The notes under the pieces are model-generated. The model searched no databases, was not told the DNA's origin, and saw only the letters and a list, made by a program, of their open reading frames with translations. A stretch of 64,000 bases of DNA from Ignavibacteria bacterium. GTDB lineage: Bacteria > Bacteroidota > Ignavibacteria > Tepidaquicellales > Tepidaquicellaceae. Each line of letters begins with the position of its first letter. The first letter of the stretch is position 1. The stretch is from positions 12,805-76,804 of the forward strand of contig JADJTX010000024.1 of assembly GCA_016710985.1 (NCBI GenBank), written 5' to 3'. A program made the translations under genes and the position numbers. Positions 38,456 through 48,880 of this stretch are shown here, in pieces.

Positions 38456-39193
38456 ATGCAGGCGATCATATTGGCAGCGGGTGTGGCAAGAAGGTTAAGA
38501 CCTCTTACTGATTCAACTCCAAAATGTCTTTTAAACATCCGCAGTAAAAATCTTTTGCAAAGAACAATTGAGAACGTGACTGCAAACGGAATAAATGATT
38601 TCATTTTTGTTACCGGCTACAGGGAGAATATGATCAAAGATTTCCTTAATGAAAAATTTCCCGAATTAAATAAGACATTCATTACAAATGCTGATTATGA
38701 AAACAATAACAACTCATATTCTCTATGGATGACAAAGAATTTTATAAAAGATGATATCCTTTTATTGGACAGTGATATCCTTTTCGACGAAAAAATAATT
38801 ACAAAATTGCTGAATTCAGGATTCGATAACTGCCTTGCGGTAAATTTTACAGACAATCTTGATGAAGAACAGATCAAAGTCATACTGGATAAAGAAAATA
38901 AAATATCAGATATAGGGAAAGCAATTTCTATAGAGCGATCGGCAGGCGAATCCATTGGAATTGAGAAGTTTTCAGCATATTTTCTGAAAGAGCTATTTGC
39001 TATATTAGACAGGAAAATATCAAAAGAAAATAACGTCAACGAATTTTACGAGGCATCTTTTCAGGAAGTGATTGACAAAGGTGAGCCGAGGAACACTATT
39101 TATGCAGTGGATGTTTCAGAATTCACGTGCATGGAAATCGATACGGTTCAGGATTACGAAAACGCTCAAATAATTTTAACAAACAATGAATAG
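38456..39193 (+). CDS. Nucleotidyltransferase (LicC/IPCT-like sugar or polyol phosphate cytidylyltransferase)
   Basis: A 245-residue NTP-transferase. The N-terminal signature is MQAIILAAGVARRLRPLTD with TPKCLL, the nucleotide-binding loop and Lys. Next come NNNSYSLWM and LLLDSDILFD, the metal-binding region. It resembles LicC-type CTP:phosphocholine and inositol-1-phosphate cytidylyltransferases. The CDP-alcohol transferase just upstream supports CTP as substrate, an inference. Its stop overlaps the rhomboid gene by 8 bp. Confidence 0.8.
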   Translation: MQAIILAAGVARRLRPLTDSTPKCLLNIRSKNLLQRTIENVTANGINDFIFVTGYRENMIKDFLNEKFPELNKTFITNADYENNNNSYSLWMTKNFIKDDILLLDSDILFDEKIITKLLNSGFDNCLAVNFTDNLDEEQIKVILDKENKISDIGKAISIERSAGESIGIEKFSAYFLKELFAILDRKISKENNVNEFYEASFQEVIDKGEPRNTIYAVDVSEFTCMEIDTVQDYENAQIILTNNE

Positions 39194-40162
39194 TTACAGA
39201 AGACCCGGATTTTTCGGAGGTTTTTCTTTATTTCCTCCGGTGATTAAATTACTGCTGTTATCAAATGTAACCATCTACATTATTTTCAATCTTTTGCTTT
39301 CGGGATTTTCAGTCGGAAGCACATCCTTTGACTTAATAATTACTAAATATTTTGCTCTCAATCCTCTGAAACCTGTTCTCTTCAATGAAAACGGACAGAT
39401 ACTCCAGCTGAGTTTTTACCCGTGGCAGTTAATTACATATATGTTTTTGCACGGAGATTTCTTTCATCTTTTTTTTAATATGCTCATGCTATGGATGTTT
39501 GGCGCTGAGCTTGAAAATACCTGGGGACAGAAAAGATTTTTAACATACTATTTTGTATGCGGAATTGGTGCAGGACTTTGCAACCTGCTGATCGCGCCGA
39601 TGTTCGGACCTGTAGGTCCTACAGTAGGAGCTTCCGGATCAATATACGGAATACTTGTGGCATTCGGGTATCTCTTTCCGAACAGAGAAATTTATGTATA
39701 TTTCTTAATTCCCGTCAAAGCAAAGTACTTAGTAATAATTTTCATGATAATAGAATTGTTCTCGGCAGGCGGCGGCAGAAATGACGGTATCGCACACTTC
39801 GCTCACCTTGGAGGTGGTATAATCGGTTTTATATATCTGCTGATAATGTATAAAGGATCACCAACGAAATTTTTCGGAAACACGAGTTTTAAGGATAAAT
39901 TCTCCTCGTACACTTCTTCAGGAAAAAGAAGTTACTCGCCTCCCGTTTACAGCAACGGGACAAATGCAAAGAAAGAAGAAGCCTCGGATGCCAAATATCA
40001 GGATCTGAACGTTACCGATTATAAAAAGAAATTGAAACTCAGGAAAAACTTGCGCAGGAGAAAATAGACGCCATTCTGGATAAACTCAGTGAAGGCGGTT
40101 ATCAGAGCCTTTCTGAAGAAGAGAAAAAGATTTTGTTTCAGGAAAGTAAGAAGCTGAGGTAA
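39186..40162 (+). CDS. Rhomboid-family intramembrane serine protease with DUF6576-like tail (frameshift near the end)
   Basis: Membrane protease with six or seven helices. FLHGDFFHLFFNMLMLW carries the HxxxN-type motif of helix 2. GASGSIYGILVAFGY holds the catalytic Ser in GASGS (residue about 152). HFAHLGGGIIGF supplies the catalytic His. After a Lys/Ser-rich linker the frame breaks near 40030 (five A; six are needed). The restored frame gives KLSEGGYQSLSEEEKKILF ending at TAA 40160-40162, the small C-terminal tail common in FCB rhomboids. Substrate unknown. Confidence 0.85.
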
Positions 40163-40176
40163 ACGGACAAAATTCT

Positions 40177-42123
40177 ATGCAATCAGAAACCCTTTCGAAA
40201 AAATACTGTAACGACTTAACCTCTTATTCGCGGTACATCACACGGGAAGTAAAAATAGGAAATGTCCCTCTTGGCGGAAATAATCCTATTCGCGTCCAGT
40301 CAATGACCACTACCGATAGTATGGATACATTAGCGACAGTTGAACAGTCGATAAGAATCATTGAAGCCGGCGGAGAGTATGTCCGGATAACTGCTCCCAG
40401 CATTAACGAAGCGAAGAATCTCGAAAACATAAAAAAAGAATTACGAAAAAGAGGATATGATACTCCGTTAATAGCCGACATTCATTTTACTCCAAATGCT
40501 GCTGAAGTAGCCGCAAGGATTGTTGAAAAGGTCAGAGTCAATCCGGGTAATTATGCTGATAAAAAAAAATTCAGCATAATTGAATATACTGAAGATACTT
40601 ATAACTCAGAGCTTGAACGAATCCGTCAGAAGTTTTCCCCGCTTGTAAAGATATGCAAAGAATACGGAACTGCAATGCGCATAGGAACCAATCACGGTTC
40701 CCTTTCAGACCGTATCATGAGCCGTTTTGGTGATACACCGCTTGGAATGGTTGAGTCTGCACTTGAGTTCGTAAGGATCTGTGAAGACCTGAATTATCAT
40801 GAGATCGTATTATCAATGAAAGCAAGCAATCCGAAAGTAATGGTGGAAGCTTACAGGCTGCTTATCAATAAGATGGAAGAAGAGGGAATGAATTATCCGA
40901 TTCATCTTGGTGTGACAGAAGCAGGTGACGGAGAAGACGGTAGGATAAAGTCTGCAGCCGGTATAGGGACCTTGCTGGAAGACGGGATAGGGGATACTGT
41001 GAGAGTGTCTTTGACTGAGGAGCCGGAATTGGAAATTCCGGTATGTGTAAATCTGGTCAGCCGGTACTCGAAGAGAGCAGGTCACAGGGATATAGCCCCG
41101 GTCATTGAAAATCCGCTGGATCCGTTTGATTTTAAAAGGAGAGAGACAATTGAAGTTGATAAGACCGGTGGTCATAATGTGCCTGTTGTGATTGTTAACC
41201 CCGGTGAGAATATTTTGAATGATTCTTCTGCTTTGAAAGATGCCGGTTATCATTACAGTGAATCTTTGGATAAATGGATCATTGGTGACATGGCAGCGGA
41301 CTTTTTGTATTTGAAGAATAAAGATCTCTCCTACAATCTTCCTGGTACTTTAAAGAAAATTTTTGATTATGACTTCTGGATTAATTTATTATTGGAAGAA
41401 AGGAACATATCGTTTCCTTTGTTTAATGCCGAACAATATCTTTCTTCAGATATAAAAAGTGACAGGATAAATTTTTTATCAGTTTCATTCGAAGATCTGA
41501 CCGGAGAATTGATAAGTGAAATAACCGGTGACACTAAATGTGTTATTGTTTTAAATACTGAAAATGAACATGCTATGGCTGAGCTCCGCAGATCGTTCAT
41601 AGAATTGATCAATCTGGATATAAAAGCTCCTGTAATTATTAAAAGAAGATATGAAAATTCAGATGAAGAAAAGCTTATGCTATACAGTGCTACGGATATT
41701 GGCGGATTACTTCTGGACGGACTCGGAGACGGTATATGGATTGATTCAGATAGTGTAAATTTAAAACTAATTAACAGTGTAAGTTTCGGAATACTTCAGG
41801 CAACAAGGACAAGAATTTCAAAAACAGAATATATATCCTGTCCATCATGCGGCAGAACTTTATTTGATCTTCAGGAAACAACTTCTATGATCCGGAAAAG
41901 AACTGATCATTTAAAAGGAGTAAAGATAGCTATAATGGGCTGTATTGTAAACGGACCGGGAGAAATGGCGGATGCTGATTACGGATACGTCGGAAGCGGT
42001 CCGGGAAAGATCACATTATATAAAGGCAGGGATGTAGTTAAGAAAAGTATCAATGCTGAAACAGCTGTAGATGAACTTATAAATCTCATTAAGGAAAACG
42101 GGGATTGGGTGAACAACGAGTAA
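40177..42123 (+). CDS. ispG: 4-hydroxy-3-methylbut-2-enyl diphosphate synthase, long form
   Basis: IspG/GcpE of the non-mevalonate isoprenoid pathway: reduces cyclic MEcPP to HMBPP with a 4Fe-4S cluster. The N-terminal TIM barrel shows VPLGGNNPIRVQSMTTTDSMD (in two parts: PLGGNNPIRVQSM, TTTDSMD) and NPGNYAD. The C-terminal iron-sulphur part has CPSCGRTLFDLQ and MGCIVNGPGEMADADYG, with three Cys ligands. At 648 aa it has the large middle insertion (residues about 290-550) found in plants, Chlamydiae and Bacteroidetes. It starts 14 bp after rhomboid. The last codons (VNNE) run into a heptamer array. The next pathway enzyme, ispH, lies 8.6 kb away. Confidence 0.95.
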   Translation: MQSETLSKKYCNDLTSYSRYITREVKIGNVPLGGNNPIRVQSMTTTDSMDTLATVEQSIRIIEAGGEYVRITAPSINEAKNLENIKKELRKRGYDTPLIADIHFTPNAAEVAARIVEKVRVNPGNYADKKKFSIIEYTEDTYNSELERIRQKFSPLVKICKEYGTAMRIGTNHGSLSDRIMSRFGDTPLGMVESALEFVRICEDLNYHEIVLSMKASNPKVMVEAYRLLINKMEEEGMNYPIHLGVTEAGDGEDGRIKSAAGIGTLLEDGIGDTVRVSLTEEPELEIPVCVNLVSRYSKRAGHRDIAPVIENPLDPFDFKRRETIEVDKTGGHNVPVVIVNPGENILNDSSALKDAGYHYSESLDKWIIGDMAADFLYLKNKDLSYNLPGTLKKIFDYDFWINLLLEERNISFPLFNAEQYLSSDIKSDRINFLSVSFEDLTGELISEITGDTKCVIVLNTENEHAMAELRRSFIELINLDIKAPVIIKRRYENSDEEKLMLYSATDIGGLLLDGLGDGIWIDSDSVNLKLINSVSFGILQATRTRISKTEYISCPSCGRTLFDLQETTSMIRKRTDHLKGVKIAIMGCIVNGPGEMADADYGYVGSGPGKITLYKGRDVVKKSINAETAVDELINLIKENGDWVNNE

Positions 42124-42160
42124 TGAACAATGAACAATGAACAATGAACAATGAACAATT
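42109..42160. repeat. Heptamer array (tgaacaa) overlapping the 3' end of ispG
   Basis: Six to seven tgaacaa units; the first lie inside ispG and form its last codons, the rest follow the stop. Confidence 0.85.
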
Positions 42161-42205
42161 ATTTTTCAGAGCATATTTAATCTTTTAATTACCAAGGATA
42201 AATTA

Positions 42206-43795
42206 ATGATGAAAACCCCAACTATTTTACTTCGTTTTTTATTCACATTCGCATTAAAATCTTATTCCATAAATGATCCATATTCAATTGAACTGGAAAG
42301 AATATATATACCGGGTGCTCCTTCCATTCATTCTTTTTCGTTTGCAGAATCAAATGGTAAGTGGCTCTTTGTAGGAGGCAGAACCAACGGACTGCACGGA
42401 TTTAATCCCGGCGATGCTTTCCCGAAACAATATTCAAATAAAAATATTTTTGTTGTAGATCCTAATACAAATCAGACTTTCTCTAAGAATATTTTTGTCG
42501 ACTGTTCTTATCCTCTGGTCGATCCTCTGCGTTCTACAAATATGCAGTATGTTCAGGATGGAAATAAACTGTATATCACCGGAGGTTATGGTTATGACAG
42601 CGCTTCAAACGGGCTGATTACTTTTCCGACACTCACAGTCATTGATGTGAGTGAAATTATTCAGGCAATAATGACAGGATCTTCAATAGCACCTTACATC
42701 AGACAACTTACTGACAGCAGGATGCAGGTATGCGGCGGTGAAATGATGAAGCTCGGGGATTATTTTTATTTGGTTGGAGGTCATAAGTTTATGGGTACCT
42801 ATTCACAAACTACCAATGATCAGGTTTATACAAATAAAATTCAGAAGTTTAAAATTACTGATAACGGTGTAAGCATAAGTATTACTGATTACAGTTCGTC
42901 GACTGACACAGTTCAATATCACAGAAGAGATATGAATTTAGTGCCTGCAATAAGACCTGACGGAGTTAACCCGTATTTAACTCTCTATGGCGGTGTGTTT
43001 ATACACGGAACTAATCTGCCTTTTCTGAATCCAATTTATATTGACGGAAACAGTGTTGTCGTTGATAATTCTTTCGATCAAAAGATGAGTCAGTACACCT
43101 GCTCTTACCTGAGTGCTTTTGACAATGGTAACGGAAGTATGCACACCACTTTCTTCGGCGGGATGAGTTTATACTATTATAACGAGATCACACAAATGCA
43201 GGAATATGATTCACTTGTTCCTTTCATAAATGATATCACTACACTTACAAAATATTCAGGCGGAAATTCTGATGAAAAAATTTCACAGACAAAAATGCCG
43301 ACTCTGCTCGGAACGAATGCAAAGTTTATTTTAAACGGATCCGTTCCGCAGTTTAACAATAAAGTAATTAAGCTTAATGAGCTGACTGCCAGAACTTATG
43401 CCGGAATTATCTATGGCGGGATCAGGGCTGTACTACCGAATAACACACCTTCATTTCCTAGCGATTACATATTGAAAGTTTATATCACACCGAAATCCGT
43501 TAACATAAATAACATAAGCAGTAATGTCCCGGACAAGTTTGAGCTAAATCAGAATTACCCTAATCCGTTTAATCCGAGTACTAAAATAAGATTCAGTATC
43601 CCGGAGAATTCACAGACTAAGGTTCTGGTTTATGATGAGCTCGGCAGGGAAGTAACAAGGTTAGCAGATAATGAGTTGAATGCCGGTGTGTATGAAGTAG
43701 ACTGGGACGGCAGCGGTTTCTCAAGCGGAGTCTATTATTACAGGCTTCAGACGAATTCATTTACTGAAACCAAGAAGATGTTCTTAGTGAAATAA
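42206..43795 (+). CDS. Kelch-like T9SS surface protein, paralogue A
   Basis: A 529-residue secreted protein: signal peptide to about residue 21, then a propeller-like region with GGRTNGLHGF, YITGGYGYDSASNG, YLVGGHKFMG and LYGGVF, kelch-type blades spaced 50-100 residues apart. It ends in a T9SS sorting domain (NYPNPFNPST ... TKKMFLVK). The next gene is a close paralogue; the two are aligned along the whole propeller. Role is unknown; kelch propellers at the surface often bind partners or polysaccharide. Intact. Confidence 0.82.
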   Translation: MMKTPTILLRFLFTFALKSYSINDPYSIELERIYIPGAPSIHSFSFAESNGKWLFVGGRTNGLHGFNPGDAFPKQYSNKNIFVVDPNTNQTFSKNIFVDCSYPLVDPLRSTNMQYVQDGNKLYITGGYGYDSASNGLITFPTLTVIDVSEIIQAIMTGSSIAPYIRQLTDSRMQVCGGEMMKLGDYFYLVGGHKFMGTYSQTTNDQVYTNKIQKFKITDNGVSISITDYSSSTDTVQYHRRDMNLVPAIRPDGVNPYLTLYGGVFIHGTNLPFLNPIYIDGNSVVVDNSFDQKMSQYTCSYLSAFDNGNGSMHTTFFGGMSLYYYNEITQMQEYDSLVPFINDITTLTKYSGGNSDEKISQTKMPTLLGTNAKFILNGSVPQFNNKVIKLNELTARTYAGIIYGGIRAVLPNNTPSFPSDYILKVYITPKSVNINNISSNVPDKFELNQNYPNPFNPSTKIRFSIPENSQTKVLVYDELGREVTRLADNELNAGVYEVDWDGSGFSSGVYYYRLQTNSFTETKKMFLVK

Positions 43796-43845
43796 GGACA
43801 TTTACATTTAATACAACAGTCAAATTAAAAAAAAATATACTCAAC

Positions 43846-45723
43846 ATGAAATTAAATTTACTCTGTTTTATTTCTTCTGCAATTCTGTTTTTTAATGTCA
43901 CAATGTTTATCCGGGCACAGGATTCTTATACTGTAGAGCTTGAGCAAATAAACATTCCCGGTGCTCCGCTGATTCATTCGTTTGCGTTTGCACAGTCAGG
44001 TGACAGGTGGCTTTTTATCGGAGGAAGGACAAATGGTCTTCACGGTTTCTCAGGCGCAAGCTCTTTTCCGAAGCAGTACTCTAACATTAATATTTATGTT
44101 GTCGATCCGAATACCCAACAGACATGGTCACGGAATATATTTCTCGACCTGCCGTTTTCAGTTGCAGATCAGTTCAGATCAGCTAATATGCAATACACTC
44201 AGATCGGGAATAAATTATATTTTTCCGGAGGATACGGCTATGACAGTACATCAAACGGTTTGATAACTTTCCCCGTTTTGAAAGTCATCGATGTAAGTGA
44301 AATGATCAATGCAGTGATGACCGGAACATCGATAGCTCCCTTTGTACGCGGAGTTACAGACAGCAGAATGCAGGTATGCGGAGGTGAGATTCATAAACTC
44401 GGAGATTATTTTTATTTAATAGGCGGACATAAGTTTACCGGTACTTATAGAATATTAGTTAATGATCAGGTCTATACAAATCAGATCAGAAAATTCAAGA
44501 TCAATGATGACGGTGTGAATGTAAGTATAGTTGATTATACGGCATACTCTGACACAGCGCAGTATCACAGGCGCGATATGAATGTTGTCCCTGCAATTAA
44601 GCCGGACGGAATTACTCCTTATATGATCCTTTACGGCGGAGTATTCAAATCAAATGTTAACTTACCATTCCTGAATCCAGTTTATATTGATGAAGCAGGT
44701 ATAAACGTGGACTACAGCTTTGAACAAAAGATGAGCCAGTATACCTGTTCAAATATGTCAGTGTATGATTCCGTCACTCAGAAAATGCATACAACTTTTT
44801 TTGGCGGTACAAGTTTGTATTATCAGAATGAAATAACAAATGCACTGGTATATGATTCGTTAGTTCCGTTTATCAAAGATATAACAACCTTATCAAGATC
44901 TCCTAATGGCACTTCAGCGGAAAAAGTCATGACTCTGAAATTCCCTGCGCTATTAGGAACTAATGCAAACTTTATTTTAAGTGATTCCATTCCTCAGTTT
45001 GAAAACGGTGTGATCAAGCTGCATCATCTTGATGCGCATGCATTTGCGGGATATATCTTCGGCGGGATCAGAGCTTTAATGCCGAATAACGGCTTAAGCT
45101 ATCCGAGTGAATATATTTATAGAGTTTATATAAATCCGGATAATGTGCTGCCGGTTGAACTTGCTTCATTTACTTCAAATGTAAATAAGAAAAATGTTTT
45201 TCTTAACTGGAGCACAGCATCTGAAAGTAATAACTCCGGTTTTGAAATAGAAAGAGTTTCTGCTGTCAGTAATAATACGTCTGCATGGATAAAGGTTGGT
45301 GCTGTTCACGGGCATGGAAATACCGGTTCGGTCCGGAATTATTCATTTGAAGATAAGAATCTTACTACGGGTAAATATAATTACCGGTTAAAGCAGATAG
45401 ATTACAACGGAAATTCCGAATACTTTTATTTATCCGGAGAGGTAGTAATTGGAGTTCCGGAAAAATATTATTTATCACAAAATTATCCCAATCCGTTTAA
45501 CCCTACCACTAAGATCGACTTTGAATTGCCAAATGACGGGAACGTTACAATTAAAATTTATGACAATAAAGGATCTGAAGTAAAAACTCTTACAGATGAA
45601 TTTAAGACTGCCGGTTACTATACAGTTAATTTTTCCGGAGCTGATCTGGCGAGTGGTGTTTATTTTTATAAGTTTGAAACCGGAGCTTTTGTTGAAACTA
45701 AGAAGATGGTTGTTTTGAAATAA
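43846..45723 (+). CDS. Kelch-like T9SS surface protein, paralogue B with extra domain
   Basis: A 625-residue tandem paralogue of the preceding gene. After the same kelch-like region (GGRTNGLHGF, YFSGGYGYDSTSNG, YLIGGHKFTG) it has an extra segment of about 90 residues (VELASFTSNVNKKNVFLNWS, then ESNNSGFEIERV and YRLKQIDYNGNSEY). This is the fibronectin-III-like domain often placed before T9SS sorting domains. It ends NYPNPFNPTT ... TKKMVVLK. Signal peptide ends FIRAQ. The 50-bp gap to paralogue A suggests one transcript. The extra domain is the main difference between the two. Confidence 0.84.
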   Translation: MKLNLLCFISSAILFFNVTMFIRAQDSYTVELEQINIPGAPLIHSFAFAQSGDRWLFIGGRTNGLHGFSGASSFPKQYSNINIYVVDPNTQQTWSRNIFLDLPFSVADQFRSANMQYTQIGNKLYFSGGYGYDSTSNGLITFPVLKVIDVSEMINAVMTGTSIAPFVRGVTDSRMQVCGGEIHKLGDYFYLIGGHKFTGTYRILVNDQVYTNQIRKFKINDDGVNVSIVDYTAYSDTAQYHRRDMNVVPAIKPDGITPYMILYGGVFKSNVNLPFLNPVYIDEAGINVDYSFEQKMSQYTCSNMSVYDSVTQKMHTTFFGGTSLYYQNEITNALVYDSLVPFIKDITTLSRSPNGTSAEKVMTLKFPALLGTNANFILSDSIPQFENGVIKLHHLDAHAFAGYIFGGIRALMPNNGLSYPSEYIYRVYINPDNVLPVELASFTSNVNKKNVFLNWSTASESNNSGFEIERVSAVSNNTSAWIKVGAVHGHGNTGSVRNYSFEDKNLTTGKYNYRLKQIDYNGNSEYFYLSGEVVIGVPEKYYLSQNYPNPFNPTTKIDFELPNDGNVTIKIYDNKGSEVKTLTDEFKTAGYYTVNFSGADLASGVYFYKFETGAFVETKKMVVLK

Positions 45724-45797
45724 GTATTGGGTATTGAGTAATAGGTTATTCTAACTTCTAATTGTCAGTACAATTAGAATTGAAGGAATAATACTTT

Positions 45798-47145
45798 CTA
45801 TTTTAGCAGCAACATTCTCTTTGTGTCAACATGAATTCCATCAATATAAAGCGAATAGAAATATACCCCGCTTGAAATGTTATTTCCGTCAAACTCAACG
45901 TCATACTTTCCAGCACGTCTTGTTTCATTAACTAATTCCGCAACTTCATTACCAATTACATCAAATACTTTCAAACCGACAAATCGATTTTCGAATAACG
46001 AATAACGAATAACAGTTTTTGGATTAAACGGGTTTGGATAATTTTGATACAATTGAAATGACTGAGGTTCAATGGTTGAAGGATCTTCAATTCCGACAAT
46101 GTAACTGTCCCAGCATTTATATATTGCTTCCTCAGTGACAACATAAACAAAATCTTTGCCCGCTTCTTTACAAATTCCTCTGACATTTTTAGATGGGCTG
46201 AAAGAATTATTGAACAGAAAACCTGAACCCGAATTTGTTGACCGGTATAGTCCCCCTGGCTGTTCCTGCATAAATTATGTTTTCATTATCAGGATCAGAA
46301 TCAAAAAAGTTAATGCTGTCTGAAAGCGTATCTATGATGCTCCAGTTAAATCCCTTATCTGAAGATTTATAAAATTTATTTTTGCTGATTGCTAACAGTG
46401 AGCTGTCCGTAAAATTAAATATTATCGAGTTAATTTTTTGATTTAAAGCAAACTGAAAATTGGTGCCGCTGTTTGAGCTGACAAACAATGAATCATCAGC
46501 GGCATAAATATAGTTTGTATTTATTGGATTGATGGTAAGTGTTCCGTTAAAACTTCTTATTGTATTAAATTGAGACCAGGATATTCCTCTGTCGGTTGAT
46601 TTATAAATTGTATCGTTTGAAGATGCATAGCATAATGAATCATTTATCGGGTTTATTGCTAAACCTCTGAAAACCTTATATTGAAAATTCTGAATATCAG
46701 TCTTAGTACTACCATTATCGATTGAATAAAATAGCCGGATGTCATAAGGCGGATTTTGAGGATGAGGGACGCAGGTATTGATAAGTAAGAAATTAGTATC
46801 TTGCGGTGATACAGCAAATGCAGTCGGGAAATAATATCCTGAGACAGTGTAACCAATATAATAACTATAGTAAACCGCCCTGAATACAGAATGTGAAGCC
46901 GAATACCAGGTGTTTGCATTATAATTATATTTTATAAAATCATAATTACCGCTACCTAACATATCCGCAGCTGATTGTGTCATCCAGTATTTGAAATTAT
47001 TTGGACCCTGCTGGACATAAGTTGCTTTAATTTCATATATAGGATTAAGAATCCTTTCCCAGCCGTATGAATTCTGTGAATTAACATTATTATTGATTAA
47101 AAAAGCATAGAGTATGATAATAATAATCCTCTTAGTCATATTCAT
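45798..47145 (-). CDS. Asp-box propeller protein with T9SS sorting domain (frameshift in the reading)
   Basis: Signal peptide MNMTKRIIIIILYAFLINNNVNSQ, then Asp-box blades (FYSIDNGSTKTD, YKSTDRGISWSQ, VSSNSGTNFQF, YKSSDKGFNWSI, YRSTNSGSGFLF). It ends in a T9SS sorting domain (NYPNPFNPKT ... TKRMLLLK). The frame breaks near 46250 at five G (minus strand GGGGG); four G join IYAGTARG to LYRSTNSG. The intact product is about 449 residues, convergent to the kelch genes. Function unknown; the fold is that of sialidase/VPS10-like propellers. Confidence 0.8.
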
Positions 47146-47186
47146 TATTTATTTAAAACAACTTTTCTGATTTCTTTAAAATTATA

Positions 47187-48698
47187 TTATTCGAAAGAAA
47201 CAAAATAGACTCCTGATAGGAATGAGCCGGCATCCCATTTTACTGTATATTCACCTGGTGAGAAGTATGAATTAACCAGCTGCAACAACTGCTTCCCGTC
47301 AATGCTGTAAATGTTTATTTTTAAATTCGCTTGTTTCGAAAGAGTGAATTTAAAATTTGTTTCCGGATTAAAAGGATTAGGATAGTTTTGTAAGATATTA
47401 AAGTCTTTAACATTTACATTTTCATTATTGACAGATATGGTTGGATTCAAATATTTCAAAGTAAGGAAATCATATTTCCCTGTTGAAGAATTCCTTGATT
47501 TACCGCAGAGATATACATTACCGCTAACATCAACCTGAAGATCATTTACATAATTAGAATCGGTATCGCTGTTGTATCTGCTGAATTTATCCGACCATAA
47601 AAGATCACCGGCGGGAGAAAGTTTTACTGTATATATCTGAATACCGTGAGCATTTAAAGTCACAGTTCCACTTGCATAAATATTTCCGCTGTTATCGGTT
47701 TGTATTTTTGTAGCTGCATCATAGCTGTTTTCAGAGCCGTTATATCTGTATTCCCATACAAAGTCCCCGCTGCTGTTAAATTTAAGAACAACAAAATCAT
47801 AATCAACAGCAACACCCCAGCTCCTGCAGGCGATATAAATACTGCCGTTGCTATCACAGACGATATCGTATGGTTCGTTACGCCCGTTACCTGATCCGAC
47901 ATAGAAAGTAGTATCAACTACCGAGTTACCGGTATTAACTTTATATAAAAGAATTTTACTGTGCCAGACGTTTTGATCCCAGTATCCTGCAAAGAAATTA
48001 TAACTTGAATGATCATTTCTAATTCCCTTTCTGGCACCGAGTGGAAAACCTCCGCTGTATGCTAAATTGCCAACTGTATCATATGATATATACACCGGTC
48101 CTTCAGACCAAAATAAAAAATTACTAACATAGCGTCCCATAACATTTATTTTATTATCTACACCCATAAATAAACTCCAGGGATAATATAAAGTATATTG
48201 AGACGATGATTTGTAAACAGTCCAAAGAATAGAACCGTCAAGATTATACTTATCCGTTATGATTGTCTTGTTACTTGAATCGCTTAAGGCATAAATTTTA
48301 TTATCCTGTCCAAGGAGTATATCCGTGAATTTACCGTTTTTAAGTAAAGAAAGATTTCCCAGTGAAGTTAATTTTAAGAGCCCGTTGCTTCCGGAAATAA
48401 AATAATTATCAATACCGTTAAAAATTATTTTGTTTGCTGTACCGTCAGGATAAAAATAATTCCATCTTAAATTACCGTAGATATCATATTTTAATATTTT
48501 GTAAACGTTGCCATCGCCGGCTCCGGCTACATTTACATTGAAATTATCATCAATACAAAGCGAGCGGGCTTCTTGATTTGATAAACCGGTTCCACTGTTA
48601 TGAAATCTTACCCATTGAAAATTTAATTGCGAAAATATATCAGAAGAAGTGAAAAAAGAGAGGATAAAACTGCATACTATAATAATCTTTTTGTTCAT
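47187..48698 (-). CDS. SBBP-like beta-propeller protein with T9SS sorting domain
   Basis: A 503-residue secreted protein with signal peptide (MNKKIIIVCSFILSFFTSS ... FSQ). Repeats of the SBBP/delta-60 type follow: NSGSIYIACRS-like strands such as DSNGSIYIACRSWG, FVVLKFNSSGDFVWEYRY, NSGNIYASGTVT, VDVSGNVYLCGKS and FLTLKYLNP. It ends in a T9SS domain (NYPNPFNPET ... SGVYFVSFE). The domain lacks the usual TKKMxxxK last strand, so it is slightly short. It lies 41 bp upstream of the Asp-box gene on the same strand. Confidence 0.82.
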   Translation of the reverse strand: MNKKIIIVCSFILSFFTSSDIFSQLNFQWVRFHNSGTGLSNQEARSLCIDDNFNVNVAGAGDGNVYKILKYDIYGNLRWNYFYPDGTANKIIFNGIDNYFISGSNGLLKLTSLGNLSLLKNGKFTDILLGQDNKIYALSDSSNKTIITDKYNLDGSILWTVYKSSSQYTLYYPWSLFMGVDNKINVMGRYVSNFLFWSEGPVYISYDTVGNLAYSGGFPLGARKGIRNDHSSYNFFAGYWDQNVWHSKILLYKVNTGNSVVDTTFYVGSGNGRNEPYDIVCDSNGSIYIACRSWGVAVDYDFVVLKFNSSGDFVWEYRYNGSENSYDAATKIQTDNSGNIYASGTVTLNAHGIQIYTVKLSPAGDLLWSDKFSRYNSDTDSNYVNDLQVDVSGNVYLCGKSRNSSTGKYDFLTLKYLNPTISVNNENVNVKDFNILQNYPNPFNPETNFKFTLSKQANLKINIYSIDGKQLLQLVNSYFSPGEYTVKWDAGSFLSGVYFVSFE

Positions 48699-48880
48699 TT
48701 CTTAATTTATAATACCTAAGTTTAATTCTAATTTCAAAAAATCGAAATCATTATAAAAGTCAATTATCAGGTTGGAATCAGAGAATAACAACATCCGCAA
48801 ATTTAGAATTATTTTAACTCCATTTTATAACACGCTGAAAATTTTTATATTTGTTAAAATTAAAATCAAACAATAAGTTT

